A DNA stretch of 64,000 bases from Streptomyces fulvoviolaceus (GTDB lineage Bacteria; Actinomycetota; Actinomycetes; Streptomycetales; Streptomycetaceae), in the NCBI RefSeq assembly GCF_000718165.1, contig NZ_JOEY01000047.1:26574-90573 (forward strand), in the 5' to 3' direction. Positions 35,059-43,857 of the stretch are shown one piece after another. Below the pieces are notes generated by a model, which was given only the letters and a program-made list of their open reading frames with translations, was not told where the DNA came from and searched no databases. Numbering within the stretch: the stretch's first letter is position 1; every line of letters begins with the position of its first letter. Position numbers and translations under genes: made by a program.

Positions 35059-35134
35059 CAGTCGCCGAGCCGAGGCCTCTGTACGGCGCTCACTCCCAGT
35101 CGCCGAGCCGAGGCCCCGGCACAGCGCTCACTCC
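35059..35134. repeat. 38-bp tandem duplication at the 3' end of the XRE gene
   Basis: Units 35059-35096 and 35097-35134 both begin CAGTCGCCGAGCCGAGGCC and end GCGCTCACTCC, with about five differences between them. Each unit contains the complement of the DWE-stop end of the XRE regulator gene, so the stop context has been duplicated downstream of the true stop. Confidence 0.75.
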
Positions 35135-36084
35135 CAGTCCCACCCGATCCCCACGACCCCCGACCGCACTCGCGGCTCGACGACGTGGACCGAGTGATGC
35201 CGGCCGGTGAGGGCCAGCTCCTGGCGGCCGCTGCGTGGCGCGGCGGCGGAGTGCTGAGTGAAGCGGTGGCAGCGGACCGGCAGTGCGTTCTCGTCGAACT
35301 GGACCTGCAGGGCGTACTGACCGCCCGGCGAGCCGAAGCCGCGGACGTACTCGCGTGAGGCGTCGGCGGTGCCGTCCTCGACGCCGTAGCGGAAGAGGAA
35401 CGTGTCGCCGGCCCGCAGCCGGGTGTCGAAGAGCAACTCGGCCACGAGCATGCCGGTGTCGTGGTGCGAACGCACGCGTCCCGTGCGGCAGTTCTCCAGG
35501 GCGTGCACGGTCATGCGCTCCGGTGTGCACCCCGGGTCGCCGTGGTGGACGGCCAGGAAGCGGTCGACGCCCTCGCGGTGGGCACGCACGATGTGGTGAG
35601 ACTCGCGCCCCTGGAGCTCGCGGCGCGCCCCGATCCGTACCCGCTCGTGGTGGCCGAGGGTGTGCAGCCCGCCGTCGGCCGGCGAGTCCAGCTCGGCCAG
35701 CAGCTGTTCGAGGATGTCCGTGGCCGCCACGAGGGAGCGGTAGGTGCGGGCCGCGGGGCGCTGTGCGGCCGACTGGTCGTCGCTCTCGGCGAGCAGCCGG
35801 ATCAGCGATTCCTCGGGCAGCTGCAGGATCTCCTCCAACGCCCGCACGGCCCGCAGCGACTCGGGGCGCTGCGGGCGCCGGGCGCCCTGCTGCCAGTAAC
35901 TCAGGCTGGTGACGCCGACCTTGACCCCGTAGCGCGACAGATGGTGCTGGACACGTTGCAGTGGCAGTCCACGGGCGGCGATCGCCGCGCGCAGTGCGAC
36001 GTGGAAGGGGCCGCCACGCAGGGCCGTGTCCAGTTCCGCGGTGGCGACGGTCGCGACGTCCGCGTGCTGTGTGGCGTGCGGCAT
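35128..36084 (-). CDS. XRE-family helix-turn-helix transcriptional regulator
   Basis: A 318-residue protein. The N-terminal DNA-binding part (about 25-95) has FHVALRAAIAARGLPLQRVQHHLSRYGVKVGVTSLSYWQQGARRPQRPES, a variant XRE fold seen in Streptomyces. A leucine-rich helix follows, then a beta-rich C-terminal domain of unknown ligand (LFDTRLRAGDTFLFRYGVEDG, YALQVQFDENALPVRCHRF). GAAAGG lies seven bases before ATG 36084. The target genes are not evident. Confidence 0.75.
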   Translation of the reverse strand: MPHATQHADVATVATAELDTALRGGPFHVALRAAIAARGLPLQRVQHHLSRYGVKVGVTSLSYWQQGARRPQRPESLRAVRALEEILQLPEESLIRLLAESDDQSAAQRPAARTYRSLVAATDILEQLLAELDSPADGGLHTLGHHERVRIGARRELQGRESHHIVRAHREGVDRFLAVHHGDPGCTPERMTVHALENCRTGRVRSHHDTGMLVAELLFDTRLRAGDTFLFRYGVEDGTADASREYVRGFGSPGGQYALQVQFDENALPVRCHRFTQHSAAAPRSGRQELALTGRHHSVHVVEPRVRSGVVGIGWDWE

Positions 36085-36296
36085 GCAGGGGCCTTTCTGT
36101 GAATGTCCACAACGGCTGGTCAGGCCGTTTTGCGAGGGTGAGTCGGGGCCGCCGCGGAGGCGCCGGGGGAGTCTTCACATCCGTACGCCGCCGTTCCCGG
36201 CCCCGAGTTCCCCCGCATTGAAGCGTGTTGACCAAGTCCCGACAACACCTGATGCCGAACAGCGGGGCGCTCCGGCAGGGGCCGGGGACGGTGTGC

Positions 36297-36671
36297 TCAA
36301 GCCGACGCGGTTCCCCCGTCGTTGCCCAGCACGTTCCTGATCGCCCGCGCGGACAGTGAGGACTTGTGCAGGAACCCGCGGGCGGGGCTGGCGGCGATGA
36401 GTTCCTCGAAGTCCTCCAAGGCGTGTGTGGAGATCAGGATGATGACGGAGGAGACACTCCCGGCAAGTTGCACAGCGAGGTCGAAGCCGCTCTCGCCGCC
36501 CAGTTCGAGATCCACCAGGACGATGTCCGGGACGAGCTCCGTGGCCCGCGCAATAGCCTCCGTGCCTGACATGGCGACGCCGACGACGGGTATCCCGTCG
36601 CGCTCGAGCAGAGTGCGCGCGGCCTCCAGGAACCGGATGCTGTCATCGACGAGAAGACAGCGCATGGACAT
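36297..36671 (-). CDS. Stand-alone response-regulator receiver domain
   Basis: A 124-residue single-domain receiver (CheY-like): acidic pair LLVDDS (9-10), phospho-acceptor Asp in VLVDLELGG (about 54), Ser/Thr switch in ILISTHA and the conserved Lys in FLHKSS. No output domain follows. Start ATG 36671 (MSMRC) lacks a good ribosome binding site; ATG 36665 is an alternative. It is divergent from a binding-protein/histidine-kinase cluster and could be a phosphate sink or a diffusible output of that kinase. Confidence 0.8.
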   Translation of the reverse strand: MSMRCLLVDDSIRFLEAARTLLERDGIPVVGVAMSGTEAIARATELVPDIVLVDLELGGESGFDLAVQLAGSVSSVIILISTHALEDFEELIAASPARGFLHKSSLSARAIRNVLGNDGGTASA

Positions 36672-36877
36672 GGTTGACAGGGTCCCAATGGGCAGTTGAT
36701 TGCGCTTTCCAGCTACCAGGAAAGAGTCGGCGCGGGTTGCTTCCCGGCAGCAGGAATGTGCTGAAGGCTTTTGCCGGATCCACCGGTTCACGCTTACCCA
36801 GCGCAGCGACACGTCACGGGGGGTAGCATATGGGCTGCCCTGGGGAGGCCGTGCTGTCCGGTCAGTGGGGGTGCGCG

Positions 36878-38266
36878 ATGAAGGCGTCGCTCGGGAACAC
36901 GGGAACGAGTCGGAACCATCGCGTCCTGATCACAGGGTTGTTGGGAGCCGCTCTGCTGCTGGCGGCATGCGGCGGCGGTGCGGACGACGGCGGTGACGGC
37001 AAGAGCAAGCAGGCGCGCAGCGACACGACCTGCGACGGCCGGATCGAGGGCACCGCGCACGTCACGGTGTGGTTCCACGCGGGGCGGAGCAGTGAACTCA
37101 CCACGCTGCAGCGCCAGGTGAAGGACTTCAACAAGGCCCAGAGGCAGGTGCGGGTCGAGCTCGTCACCCTGCCCGAGCAGAAGCCGTACAACGACCTGGT
37201 GCTCTCCGCCGCGGCCAGCGGTGACCTCCCGGACCTGCTCGACTTCGACGGGCCGCGCCTGTACAGCCACGCCTGGTCCGGCAAGATCAAACCGATCGAC
37301 TCCTGCGTGCCCCAGAACCTGCGGGACGATCTGCTGCCCTCGATCCGCCAACAGGGCACCTACGCGGGCCGGTTGTACGGCGTCGGCACCTTCGACTCGG
37401 GATTGGGCCTCTACGTACGGCCGTCCGTCCTGAAGAAGGCCGGCATCCGCATCCCCAAGGGCGTCGCCGACGCCTGGACCGCCGACGAACTGACGGGCAT
37501 CCTGCGCAAGCTCCGCGAGGCCGGCTACAAGACGCCGCTCGACATGGAGATCCAATATGCCGTGCCCGGCGCGGAGTGGGGTACCTACGGCTTCGCGCCC
37601 GCGGTGTGGTCGGCGGGCGGAGATCTCATCGAGCCCAGGACATTCCGCACGGCCGACGGATTCCTCAACGGCCCCGAGTCGGTCAAGGCGCTCACCACCA
37701 TGCAGGCCTGGGCCAAGGAGGGGCTCATCTACACCGGGAAGGACGAAAAGGTGTTCGTCGAGGGCCGCAGCGTCATCGCCTGGGCCGGGCACTGGTGGTA
37801 CCCGGACTACAGCCAGGCGCACCCCGGTGACGTGGCGATCGTGCCGCTGCCCGACTTCGGCAGGGGCACCGTGACCGGGATGGGCTCCTGGCAGTGGGGC
37901 GTCACTTCGGGCGCGGCCGACGGGGACGCCGTATGGCGCTTCCTCGCCTATCTGCTGAAGCCGGAACAGATCAACCGGATGACCGAGGCCAACGGCGCGA
38001 TCCCGGCCACGGACAGCGCGGTGAAGCTCTCGCCGGTGTACGGCGCAGACGGCGCCGAGCGCCTCTTCATCGAGCAGTTGCGGGACGGCGTCGCCCGGCC
38101 CCGGCCGCAGACGCCCGCCTACCCTGCGATCACCGACGCCTTCTCCGAGGCCTTCTCGAAGATCATGCGTGACCAGGCTCCGGTGAAGGCCACGCTCGAC
38201 GCGGCGGTCAAGGCCATCGACAAGGACCTGGCCGCTCACGACGGATACCCGCAGAGCGGGCCATGA
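36878..38266 (+). CDS. Family-1 extracellular solute-binding lipoprotein (copy 1)
   Basis: A 462-residue exported lipoprotein. The lipobox is LLLAACGG (Cys about 29), followed by a Gly/Asp linker, then a two-lobe sugar-binding-protein fold. Landmarks are TAHVTVWFHAGRSSELTTLQRQVKDFNK, DLPDLLDFDGPRLYSHAW, GTFDSGLGLYVRPSVLKKAGI and WGTYGFAPAVWSAGGDLI. Two cysteines (TTCDG and DSCVP) probably form a disulfide. No permease or ATPase gene is near. It is followed, with an ATGA overlap, by a close paralogue and then a histidine kinase, so it may sense a ligand for the kinase rather than feed an importer. Confidence 0.88.
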   Translation: MKASLGNTGTSRNHRVLITGLLGAALLLAACGGGADDGGDGKSKQARSDTTCDGRIEGTAHVTVWFHAGRSSELTTLQRQVKDFNKAQRQVRVELVTLPEQKPYNDLVLSAAASGDLPDLLDFDGPRLYSHAWSGKIKPIDSCVPQNLRDDLLPSIRQQGTYAGRLYGVGTFDSGLGLYVRPSVLKKAGIRIPKGVADAWTADELTGILRKLREAGYKTPLDMEIQYAVPGAEWGTYGFAPAVWSAGGDLIEPRTFRTADGFLNGPESVKALTTMQAWAKEGLIYTGKDEKVFVEGRSVIAWAGHWWYPDYSQAHPGDVAIVPLPDFGRGTVTGMGSWQWGVTSGAADGDAVWRFLAYLLKPEQINRMTEANGAIPATDSAVKLSPVYGADGAERLFIEQLRDGVARPRPQTPAYPAITDAFSEAFSKIMRDQAPVKATLDAAVKAIDKDLAAHDGYPQSGP

Positions 38267-39645
38267 CCAGCGGCACCGGGGTGCCGGCCCGCACCCGGGT
38301 GCTCCACCGCACCTTGCTGACGGGCGCCCTGACCGTCGTCCTGCTCCTCGCGGGATGCACGGGATGCGACGACGGCGCGGACCACAGCGGGCCCCCGACG
38401 CCGCGTACCGACACGACCTGCGACGGCAGGATCGACGGCACCGCGCACTTGACGATGTGGTACCACGCGCCCTCGGCGCTCGGTGAACGGGACGCCGTGC
38501 GCGCACAGGTACACGCCTTCAACACCTCCCAGAAGGACGTCAAGGTCACCCTGCTAGACCTCCCGAAGGGCGACTACAACGCCCAGGTCCATGCCGCGGC
38601 GGCCGACGGCGAACTCCCCGACCTGCTCGACTTCGACGCCCCGAACCTCTTCAGCTACGCCTGGGCGGGCGACATCAGACCGATCGGCTCCTGCCTCCCC
38701 GACCGCGTGCGCGCGGACCTGCTCCCCTCCGTCCTCGAACAGGGCACCTACCGGGGCGAGTTGTGGGGCCTGGGCACCTTCGACTCCGGCCTGGGGCTTT
38801 ACATACGGCCGTCCGTGTTCGAGAAAGCCGGCGTCCGCATTCCCCGTGGCCCTCGGGACGCGTGGACGGCCACGGAGTTCACGGGCATCCTGAAGAAACT
38901 GCGGAAGCTGGGCTACGACACGCCGCTCGACCTCAACATGCAGTACGCCGACACGGAATGGGGGACGTACGGGTTCGCGCCGGCCGTGTGGTCGGCGGGC
39001 GGCGACCTGATCGACCGGTCCACCTACCGCACGGCGGACGGAGCGCTCAACGGGCCGGAAGCGGTCAAGGCGCTGACCACACTGCAGAGCTGGGTGAAGG
39101 CGGGATACGTGGACGCGAACAAGGACTCCGGAGCCTTCCAGGAAGGCAGGAGCCCCGTGTCCTGGACCGGCCACTGGTGGTACCGCCGCTACACCGAGGC
39201 CTTCCCCGGTGACGTGGCGATCGTGGCGCTCCCCGACTTCGGCGAGGGCACCGTGACCGGCATGGGCTCCTGGCAGTGGGGCGTGCCCGCGGGCTCCGCC
39301 GACGGAGACGCCGTATGGCGCTTCCTGGCCTTCCTGCTGAGCCCCGGCGAGGTGTCGCGGATGACGGAACTCAACGGCGCGATACCCGCCACCAGAACGG
39401 CGATCGCGCGCACCGAACTGTTCGGCGAGGGAGGTCCCGAGCGGCTCTACATCGAGCAGTTGGAGGGCGGTGTCGCCCGGCCGAGACCGCAGACCCCCGC
39501 CTACCCGGCGATCACCAGGGCCTTCTCCGCCGCCTGCGGGAAAATCATGAAGGGTGCGGCTGTGAGACCCGCCCTGGACGAGGCGGTGCGGGCCATCGAC
39601 AAGGATCTGGCGGACCACCAGTACTACCCGCCCACCGGACCGTGA
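38263..39645 (+). CDS. Family-1 extracellular solute-binding lipoprotein (copy 2)
   Basis: A 460-residue paralogue of the preceding protein. It shares most of the landmark segments: DTTCDGRIDGTAHLTMWYHA, LPDLLDFDAPNLFSYAWAGDI, GTFDSGLGLYIRPSVFEKAG and ARPRPQTPAYPAITRAFS. The lipobox is VLLLAGC and both cysteines are conserved. The copies differ most at residues 75-110, the region facing the ligand cleft in such proteins, so they may bind different ligands. Translation starts inside the stop of copy 1 (ATGA); the kinase gene follows nine bases after its stop. Confidence 0.88.
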   Translation: MTSGTGVPARTRVLHRTLLTGALTVVLLLAGCTGCDDGADHSGPPTPRTDTTCDGRIDGTAHLTMWYHAPSALGERDAVRAQVHAFNTSQKDVKVTLLDLPKGDYNAQVHAAAADGELPDLLDFDAPNLFSYAWAGDIRPIGSCLPDRVRADLLPSVLEQGTYRGELWGLGTFDSGLGLYIRPSVFEKAGVRIPRGPRDAWTATEFTGILKKLRKLGYDTPLDLNMQYADTEWGTYGFAPAVWSAGGDLIDRSTYRTADGALNGPEAVKALTTLQSWVKAGYVDANKDSGAFQEGRSPVSWTGHWWYRRYTEAFPGDVAIVALPDFGEGTVTGMGSWQWGVPAGSADGDAVWRFLAFLLSPGEVSRMTELNGAIPATRTAIARTELFGEGGPERLYIEQLEGGVARPRPQTPAYPAITRAFSAACGKIMKGAAVRPALDEAVRAIDKDLADHQYYPPTGP

Positions 39646-39654
39646 GGACCGGCC

Positions 39655-42399
39655 ATGCGCCGCTCACCACTGCGACGACAGCCCTCGGCCCCGACAGGAC
39701 CCGGCCGTATCCCGCTCCTCGCCCGCCTGCGCGTCGGCCGGAAGCTGATGCTCCTCGTGCTGCTGCCGGTGACCGGGCTGCTGGCCTTCACCGCCTTCAG
39801 CGGCGTGGCCCAGTGGCAGGAGGCGCAGACGCTGCGCGACTTCCACACCGCCACCCGGTTGTCGTTCGCGACGACCGACGTCTCCGACGCCGTCGCGCAG
39901 GAACGAATCGCCGCCGTGAAGGCCCGGCTGCGCCCCGGACCGGCAGCCCTGGCGGAGCGATCTGCCGCCGAGCGGGCCACCGACCGCGCACTGGAGCGGG
40001 CCACCAGCCGTGCCGCCACCTGGACCGCCGGATCCGACGTGGCCGGCGCCCTCGACGCCGTGAGCCGTCAACTGCACGCGCTGCGGGTGCAGACAAGCAC
40101 CGGATCGCTCACCGCTCCCCAGGTGGCCCAGCAGTACGGGGACGTCGAGGACATCCTGCTCGACAACGTCGCCGCCCTCGAATCCGGGCGTCCCAACAGG
40201 GCGTCGGGCCGCGCGGCCGACGCGCACATCGCGCTTCTGCGGGCCATCGAGGCCGCCGAGCGGGAACGCGCGGAGCTGGCCGTCCTGCTCGAGGAGCCCG
40301 CCGCCGAGCGCCCCACCGCCGTCGGCCAGTGGCCCGCGCTCGAAACGGCCCAGCTGGACGCGTTCCGGGAGTTCACCTCCCCCGAACTGCGGGCCGAGCT
40401 GTACGTCATACAGTTCCAGGACCCCGGCCGGGCCGTCCGCCGGGTCCGCGACATGCTCGCCACCTCCGACGCCGCCTCCGCCCGCTGGCCCTCCTACGCC
40501 CGCTGGCTGGCCGACTCGGAGGCCCGGATCGACTCCCTGCGCGGCGTCCAGGGCCGGGCCGCACGTGAACTCGCCGTCACGGCCGCCCACGACCGCCGGA
40601 CCGCCGAGACACGCGCGGAGCGCGACCTCGCCATCTCCCTGGTGGTCCTGGGCCTCGTCACCGTCCTCGCCCTCACGCTGCGGCGGTCGATCACCCGGCC
40701 CCTCAGCGAGGTCTCCGAGGGCGCCCGGGCGCTGTCGTACGGCGATCTCTCCTACGACATCCGGTACGCGGGCCGTGACGAACTCGGAGGCGTCGCCGAC
40801 ACGTTCCGCGAACTGCGGGTGACCACTGAACGGCTGGCCGCCGAGATCCGTTCCATGAACACAGCGATCGACGACAACCATCTCGAACACCGGGCCGACG
40901 TCGCCTCGTTCGAGGGCACCTGGGCCCAGCTGCTGGGCGGGATGAACGGCACCATGGCGTCCTTCGCGGCGGCGCACGGGCGGCGCAAGAAGGCCGAGAA
41001 GGAGCTGCAGAGCATCTTCGACCTCTCCCTCGACCTGCTGTCCATCAGCGGGGTCGACGGCTACTTCAAGCGGGTCAACCCGGCCTTCGAACGCACCTTG
41101 GGCTACTCGAGCGACGAGCTTCTGTCCAAGCCGTACATCGAGTTCGTGCACGAGGAGGACCGGGAGAGCACCGGCGAGGCCCTGGCGACGCTGGCGCGTG
41201 GTGTCGAGGTGGCCGAGTTCGAGAACCGGTACCTGCGGGCGGACGGCACCGAGCGCTGGCTGCAGTGGAGCGCACGGCCGGTGCCCGAACAGGGCCTCAT
41301 CTACGGCGCCGCCCGTGACGTCACCGAGAGCCGGCGCCACACCCTGGAGCAGGCCGCGCTGCGCCGGGTCGCCACCCTGGTGGCCCACGGGGCCCCGCCG
41401 TCCGAGGTGTTCACGAAGGTGGCGCAGGAGGTGGGGCACCTGCTGGAGACGACCGCGGCCGTGCTGAGGCACGAGTCCGACGGCAGCCATACGGTCCTCG
41501 GGACCGCGCTCGGGATCCCGGCGGACGTCGAGCGGGCCACGCGCGAGAAGCGTCGTGAAGCGGCAAGCAGGGCGATCCACGAGGTGACCCGGACCCGGCG
41601 GGCGGCCCACGTCGGGCACGCCGTGGCCGCGCCCATCGTCGTCGACGACCGCCTGTGGGGTGTCATCGTCGCGGCCTCCCTGCTGGGGCCCCTGCCCGTC
41701 GGAACCGAGTCGCGGCTGGCCGACTTCACCGAACTCGTCGCCACCGCCATCGCCAACGCCGACAGCCGCGACCAGCTGAACGCGTCACGCGCGCGCGTGG
41801 TGGCCGCCGCGGACGCCTCCCGCCGCCGTATCGAGCGCGATCTGCACGACGGCGTCCAGCAGCGGCTCGTCGCCCTCCAGCTGGACCTGCGGCTGGCCGA
41901 GTCACTGGTGACGGACCCCACGTCCGAGCTCGCCCAGCAGCTGGCCCACGTGGCCAAGGGCCTCGACGACTCCTTCCAGGACCTGCTCCAGGTGGCCCGT
42001 GGCATCCACCCGGCCATCCTCTCCAAGGGCGGCCTGGGCCCCGCCCTGCGCTCGCTGGCCCGCCGCTCCGCCGTTCCCGTGGAACTCGACCTGCGGCTGC
42101 CCGCGACCCGGCTGCCGGAGCAGCTGGAGGTGGCGGCGTACTACGTGACCTCCGAGTGCCTCACCAACGCCGTGAAGCACGCGCACGCGCGCGTGGTGGG
42201 CGTGGAGGCGGAGGTGCGGGACGACTGGCTGGAGCTGACCATCCGCGACGACGGCGTCGGGGGCGCCGAGCCGGGCCGAGGGTCCGGTCTGATCGGCCTC
42301 ATCGACCGGGTGGAGGCGATCGGCGGCAAGCTGGACGTCAGCAGTCCGCCCGGCGAGGGCACGACCATGGACGTGCGGCTGCCCTTGATCGGGCCTTAG
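39655..42399 (+). CDS. NIT/HAMP/PAS/GAF sensor histidine kinase
   Basis: A 914-residue membrane histidine kinase. Order: basic N-terminus; helix 1 (about 30-50); extracellular all-helical NIT-type sensor (about 55-320); helix 2 ([19 protein letters not shown]); HAMP (about 343-395); PAS (about 455-565, [21 protein letters not shown]); GAF (about 580-700); HisKA_3 with phospho-acceptor His in [19 protein letters not shown] (about 731); HATPase_c with N-box [13 protein letters not shown] and G-box DDGVGG...[11 protein letters not shown]. The last base pairs of the gene, including part of the TAG stop, coincide with the terminal repeat of a small mobile-like element. The LuxR-type response regulator beyond that element is its probable partner. 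Confidence 0.92.
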   Translation: MRRSPLRRQPSAPTGPGRIPLLARLRVGRKLMLLVLLPVTGLLAFTAFSGVAQWQEAQTLRDFHTATRLSFATTDVSDAVAQERIAAVKARLRPGPAALAERSAAERATDRALERATSRAATWTAGSDVAGALDAVSRQLHALRVQTSTGSLTAPQVAQQYGDVEDILLDNVAALESGRPNRASGRAADAHIALLRAIEAAERERAELAVLLEEPAAERPTAVGQWPALETAQLDAFREFTSPELRAELYVIQFQDPGRAVRRVRDMLATSDAASARWPSYARWLADSEARIDSLRGVQGRAARELAVTAAHDRRTAETRAERDLAISLVVLGLVTVLALTLRRSITRPLSEVSEGARALSYGDLSYDIRYAGRDELGGVADTFRELRVTTERLAAEIRSMNTAIDDNHLEHRADVASFEGTWAQLLGGMNGTMASFAAAHGRRKKAEKELQSIFDLSLDLLSISGVDGYFKRVNPAFERTLGYSSDELLSKPYIEFVHEEDRESTGEALATLARGVEVAEFENRYLRADGTERWLQWSARPVPEQGLIYGAARDVTESRRHTLEQAALRRVATLVAHGAPPSEVFTKVAQEVGHLLETTAAVLRHESDGSHTVLGTALGIPADVERATREKRREAASRAIHEVTRTRRAAHVGHAVAAPIVVDDRLWGVIVAASLLGPLPVGTESRLADFTELVATAIANADSRDQLNASRARVVAAADASRRRIERDLHDGVQQRLVALQLDLRLAESLVTDPTSELAQQLAHVAKGLDDSFQDLLQVARGIHPAILSKGGLGPALRSLARRSAVPVELDLRLPATRLPEQLEVAAYYVTSECLTNAVKHAHARVVGVEAEVRDDWLELTIRDDGVGGAEPGRGSGLIGLIDRVEAIGGKLDVSSPPGEGTTMDVRLPLIGP

Positions 42400-42613
42400 G
42401 TCCTGTCCGGCGGATCATGCGGCGTCGTGGGCCCCGGCGCGCACTCTCCCACGCTCGAACGACCTCGCGCGGGAGCCCCCCATCGCGTCGCCCGCCGCGG
42501 CGGCGGCTGAAGCCAACGTCTCCTCCGCCTTGCAGCCGCACGCACCGGACCCCGCTCGGCTCGGCTGCCAGGCACCGTCGTTTGCCGCCGGCCTGATCCG
42601 CCGGACAGGCCCT
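42398..42613. mobile_element. MITE-like element, 216 bp with 20-bp terminal inverted repeats
   Basis: The left end AGGTCCTGTCCGGCGGATCA (42398-42417) and right end TGATCCGCCGGACAGGCCCT (42594-42613) are inverted copies with one mismatch. The interior has no coding capacity and the element ends are of a type seen on IS5-like elements of Streptomyces (from memory). No clear target-site duplication is visible. It sits exactly at the kinase stop codon and separates the kinase from the response-regulator gene. Confidence 0.75.
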
Positions 42614-42738
42614 GGACGGACGTGTGACCGCCCGAGGCGTACGCAGGGGAGTTCGCCCAGGTGGGGGAGTCCTGGACTCGGTGACGTCGCGTACGCACCG
42701 GGCGGTCGTTTCGGACGGAGAGGCATACCGTCCGGTCT
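42614..42738. other. Noncoding remainder between element and small ORF
   Basis: 125 bases with no recognised signal. They are presumably the original kinase downstream region displaced by the element. Confidence 0.4.
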
Positions 42739-42912
42739 CTAGGGGCGGTGGTTCTCGCCCTGTCGTGCCGTCTGCAGGCGCTTGGCGCGCACGATGTCGG
42801 GGTCCCTGGGGTCCAGGACGTCACGCAGTCCGTACGGCGTCTCGTACGTGTCGTCCGTGTACCGGCGCACGCGGACCGGCCGCCGTCGCTTCTCGATCCG
42901 CGTCTGCCGCAT
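42739..42912 (-). CDS. Small conserved-looking basic protein of unknown function
   Basis: A 57-residue protein MRQTRIEKRRRPVRVRRY followed by TDDTYETPYGLRDVLDPRDPD and an AKRLQTAR end. The ordered composition (basic N-terminus, then a Tyr/Asp/Pro segment) reads like a real small Streptomyces protein rather than random antisense. AAGGGG lies eight bases before ATG 42912; ATG 42945 is an in-frame alternative. No function can be offered. Confidence 0.5.
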   Translation of the reverse strand: MRQTRIEKRRRPVRVRRYTDDTYETPYGLRDVLDPRDPDIVRAKRLQTARQGENHRP

Positions 42913-43116
42913 CTCCCGCACCCCTTCGACCGGGTGACCCACCACCTCTGGTCCGAGACAGCCGGTCCAACTGCATCTGCACTGATACGAGAATCGCTCG
43001 GATACGTCCCCATGTCGTCACGGCAAGCCCCCAATTCCGTTTCCGGCTAGCCGTAACCCCAAGGGTGGGGCAGGCTGTTGGGGCGCACCGCAGGTCGGGC
43101 AAGGGGAGCCGGGTCC

Positions 43117-43794
43117 ATGGACGCATTGCAGCAGCCGCAGCCCGCACGGGGACGGGTCGTCCTCGCCGACGACGACATTCTGCTCAGGGAGGGTCTGGCC
43201 AGTCTGTGCGAGCGCCTCGGCTACGAGGTGGTGGGGCAGGCGGGTGACGCGGTACGGCTGCTGGAGCTGGTCGACGAGGAGCGCCCCGACCTCGCGATCG
43301 TCGACATAAGAATGCCGCCGGACCACTCCACCGAGGGCCTCAAGGCGGCCCGGACGATCCGCGAGCGGCACCCCGACACCGGCATCCTCGTCCTGTCCGC
43401 GTTCGTCGAGGTCGAGGACGCCCTGGAGCTGCTGGCGAGCGGCCGCAAGATCGGCTACCTCCTCAAGAGCCGGGTCACGGTCGTCGACGAGTTCATCGAG
43501 GCCCTCGACCGGATCGGCAGGGGCGGCTCGGTCGTCGACCCGTCCCTCGTCCAGGAGCTCTTCTCCGCGCAGCGCCGTGACGACCCCCTGGCCCACCTCA
43601 GCGCCCGCGAACGCGAGGTCCTCGCCCTCATGGCCGAGGGCCGCTCCAACGCCGGCATCGGCCGCCGCCTCTGGGTCACCGAGGGCACCGTCGAGAAACA
43701 CGTCCGCAGCATCCTCGGCAAACTCAGCCTCGCGGAGGACACGGACGACCACCGCCGGGTACTGGCGGTCATCACGTTCCTGGAGTCCCGCTGA
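43117..43794 (+). CDS. LuxR/NarL-family response regulator
   Basis: A 225-residue two-component regulator. The receiver has VVLADDDILLREGL, phospho-acceptor Asp about 63 in IVDIRMPPDH and the Lys of YLLKSR. The C-terminal LuxR HTH is LSAREREVLALMAEGRSNAGIGRRLWVTEGTVEKHVRSIL. AAGGGGA precedes ATG 43117. It is the best candidate partner of the HisKA_3 kinase upstream, since NarL-type regulators normally pair with HisKA_3 kinases. Targets are unknown and may include the lipoprotein genes. Confidence 0.9.
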   Translation: MDALQQPQPARGRVVLADDDILLREGLASLCERLGYEVVGQAGDAVRLLELVDEERPDLAIVDIRMPPDHSTEGLKAARTIRERHPDTGILVLSAFVEVEDALELLASGRKIGYLLKSRVTVVDEFIEALDRIGRGGSVVDPSLVQELFSAQRRDDPLAHLSAREREVLALMAEGRSNAGIGRRLWVTEGTVEKHVRSILGKLSLAEDTDDHRRVLAVITFLESR

Positions 43795-43827
43795 TCCCGT
43801 AGGGCGGCTGTCCACAGGCCCGCCGCA

Positions 43828-43850
43828 CTGTCACTGCCCGCCAGTAGGGT
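43828..43850 (+). promoter_or_regulatory. Variant RecA-NDp/PafBC-like promoter of uvrC
   Basis: CTGTCACTG (43828-43836), 8 bases, TAGGGT (43845-43850), ending seven bases before the uvrC ATG. Two positions differ from the consensus -35 (first T, and G to C), but spacing and the leaderless geometry are identical to uvrB and ogt. Confidence 0.6.
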
Positions 43851-43857
43851 GTGAGAC

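Noticed and set aside
36840..36880. Another damage-type promoter (GGTCAGTGGGG) before the first binding lipoprotein
   Set aside because: The TGTC part and the spaced TANNNT are missing; GGGGG here serves as the ribosome binding site.
42399..42612. Truncated transposase inside the short inverted-repeat element
   Set aside because: No transposase motif in any frame; too short; better described as a non-autonomous element.
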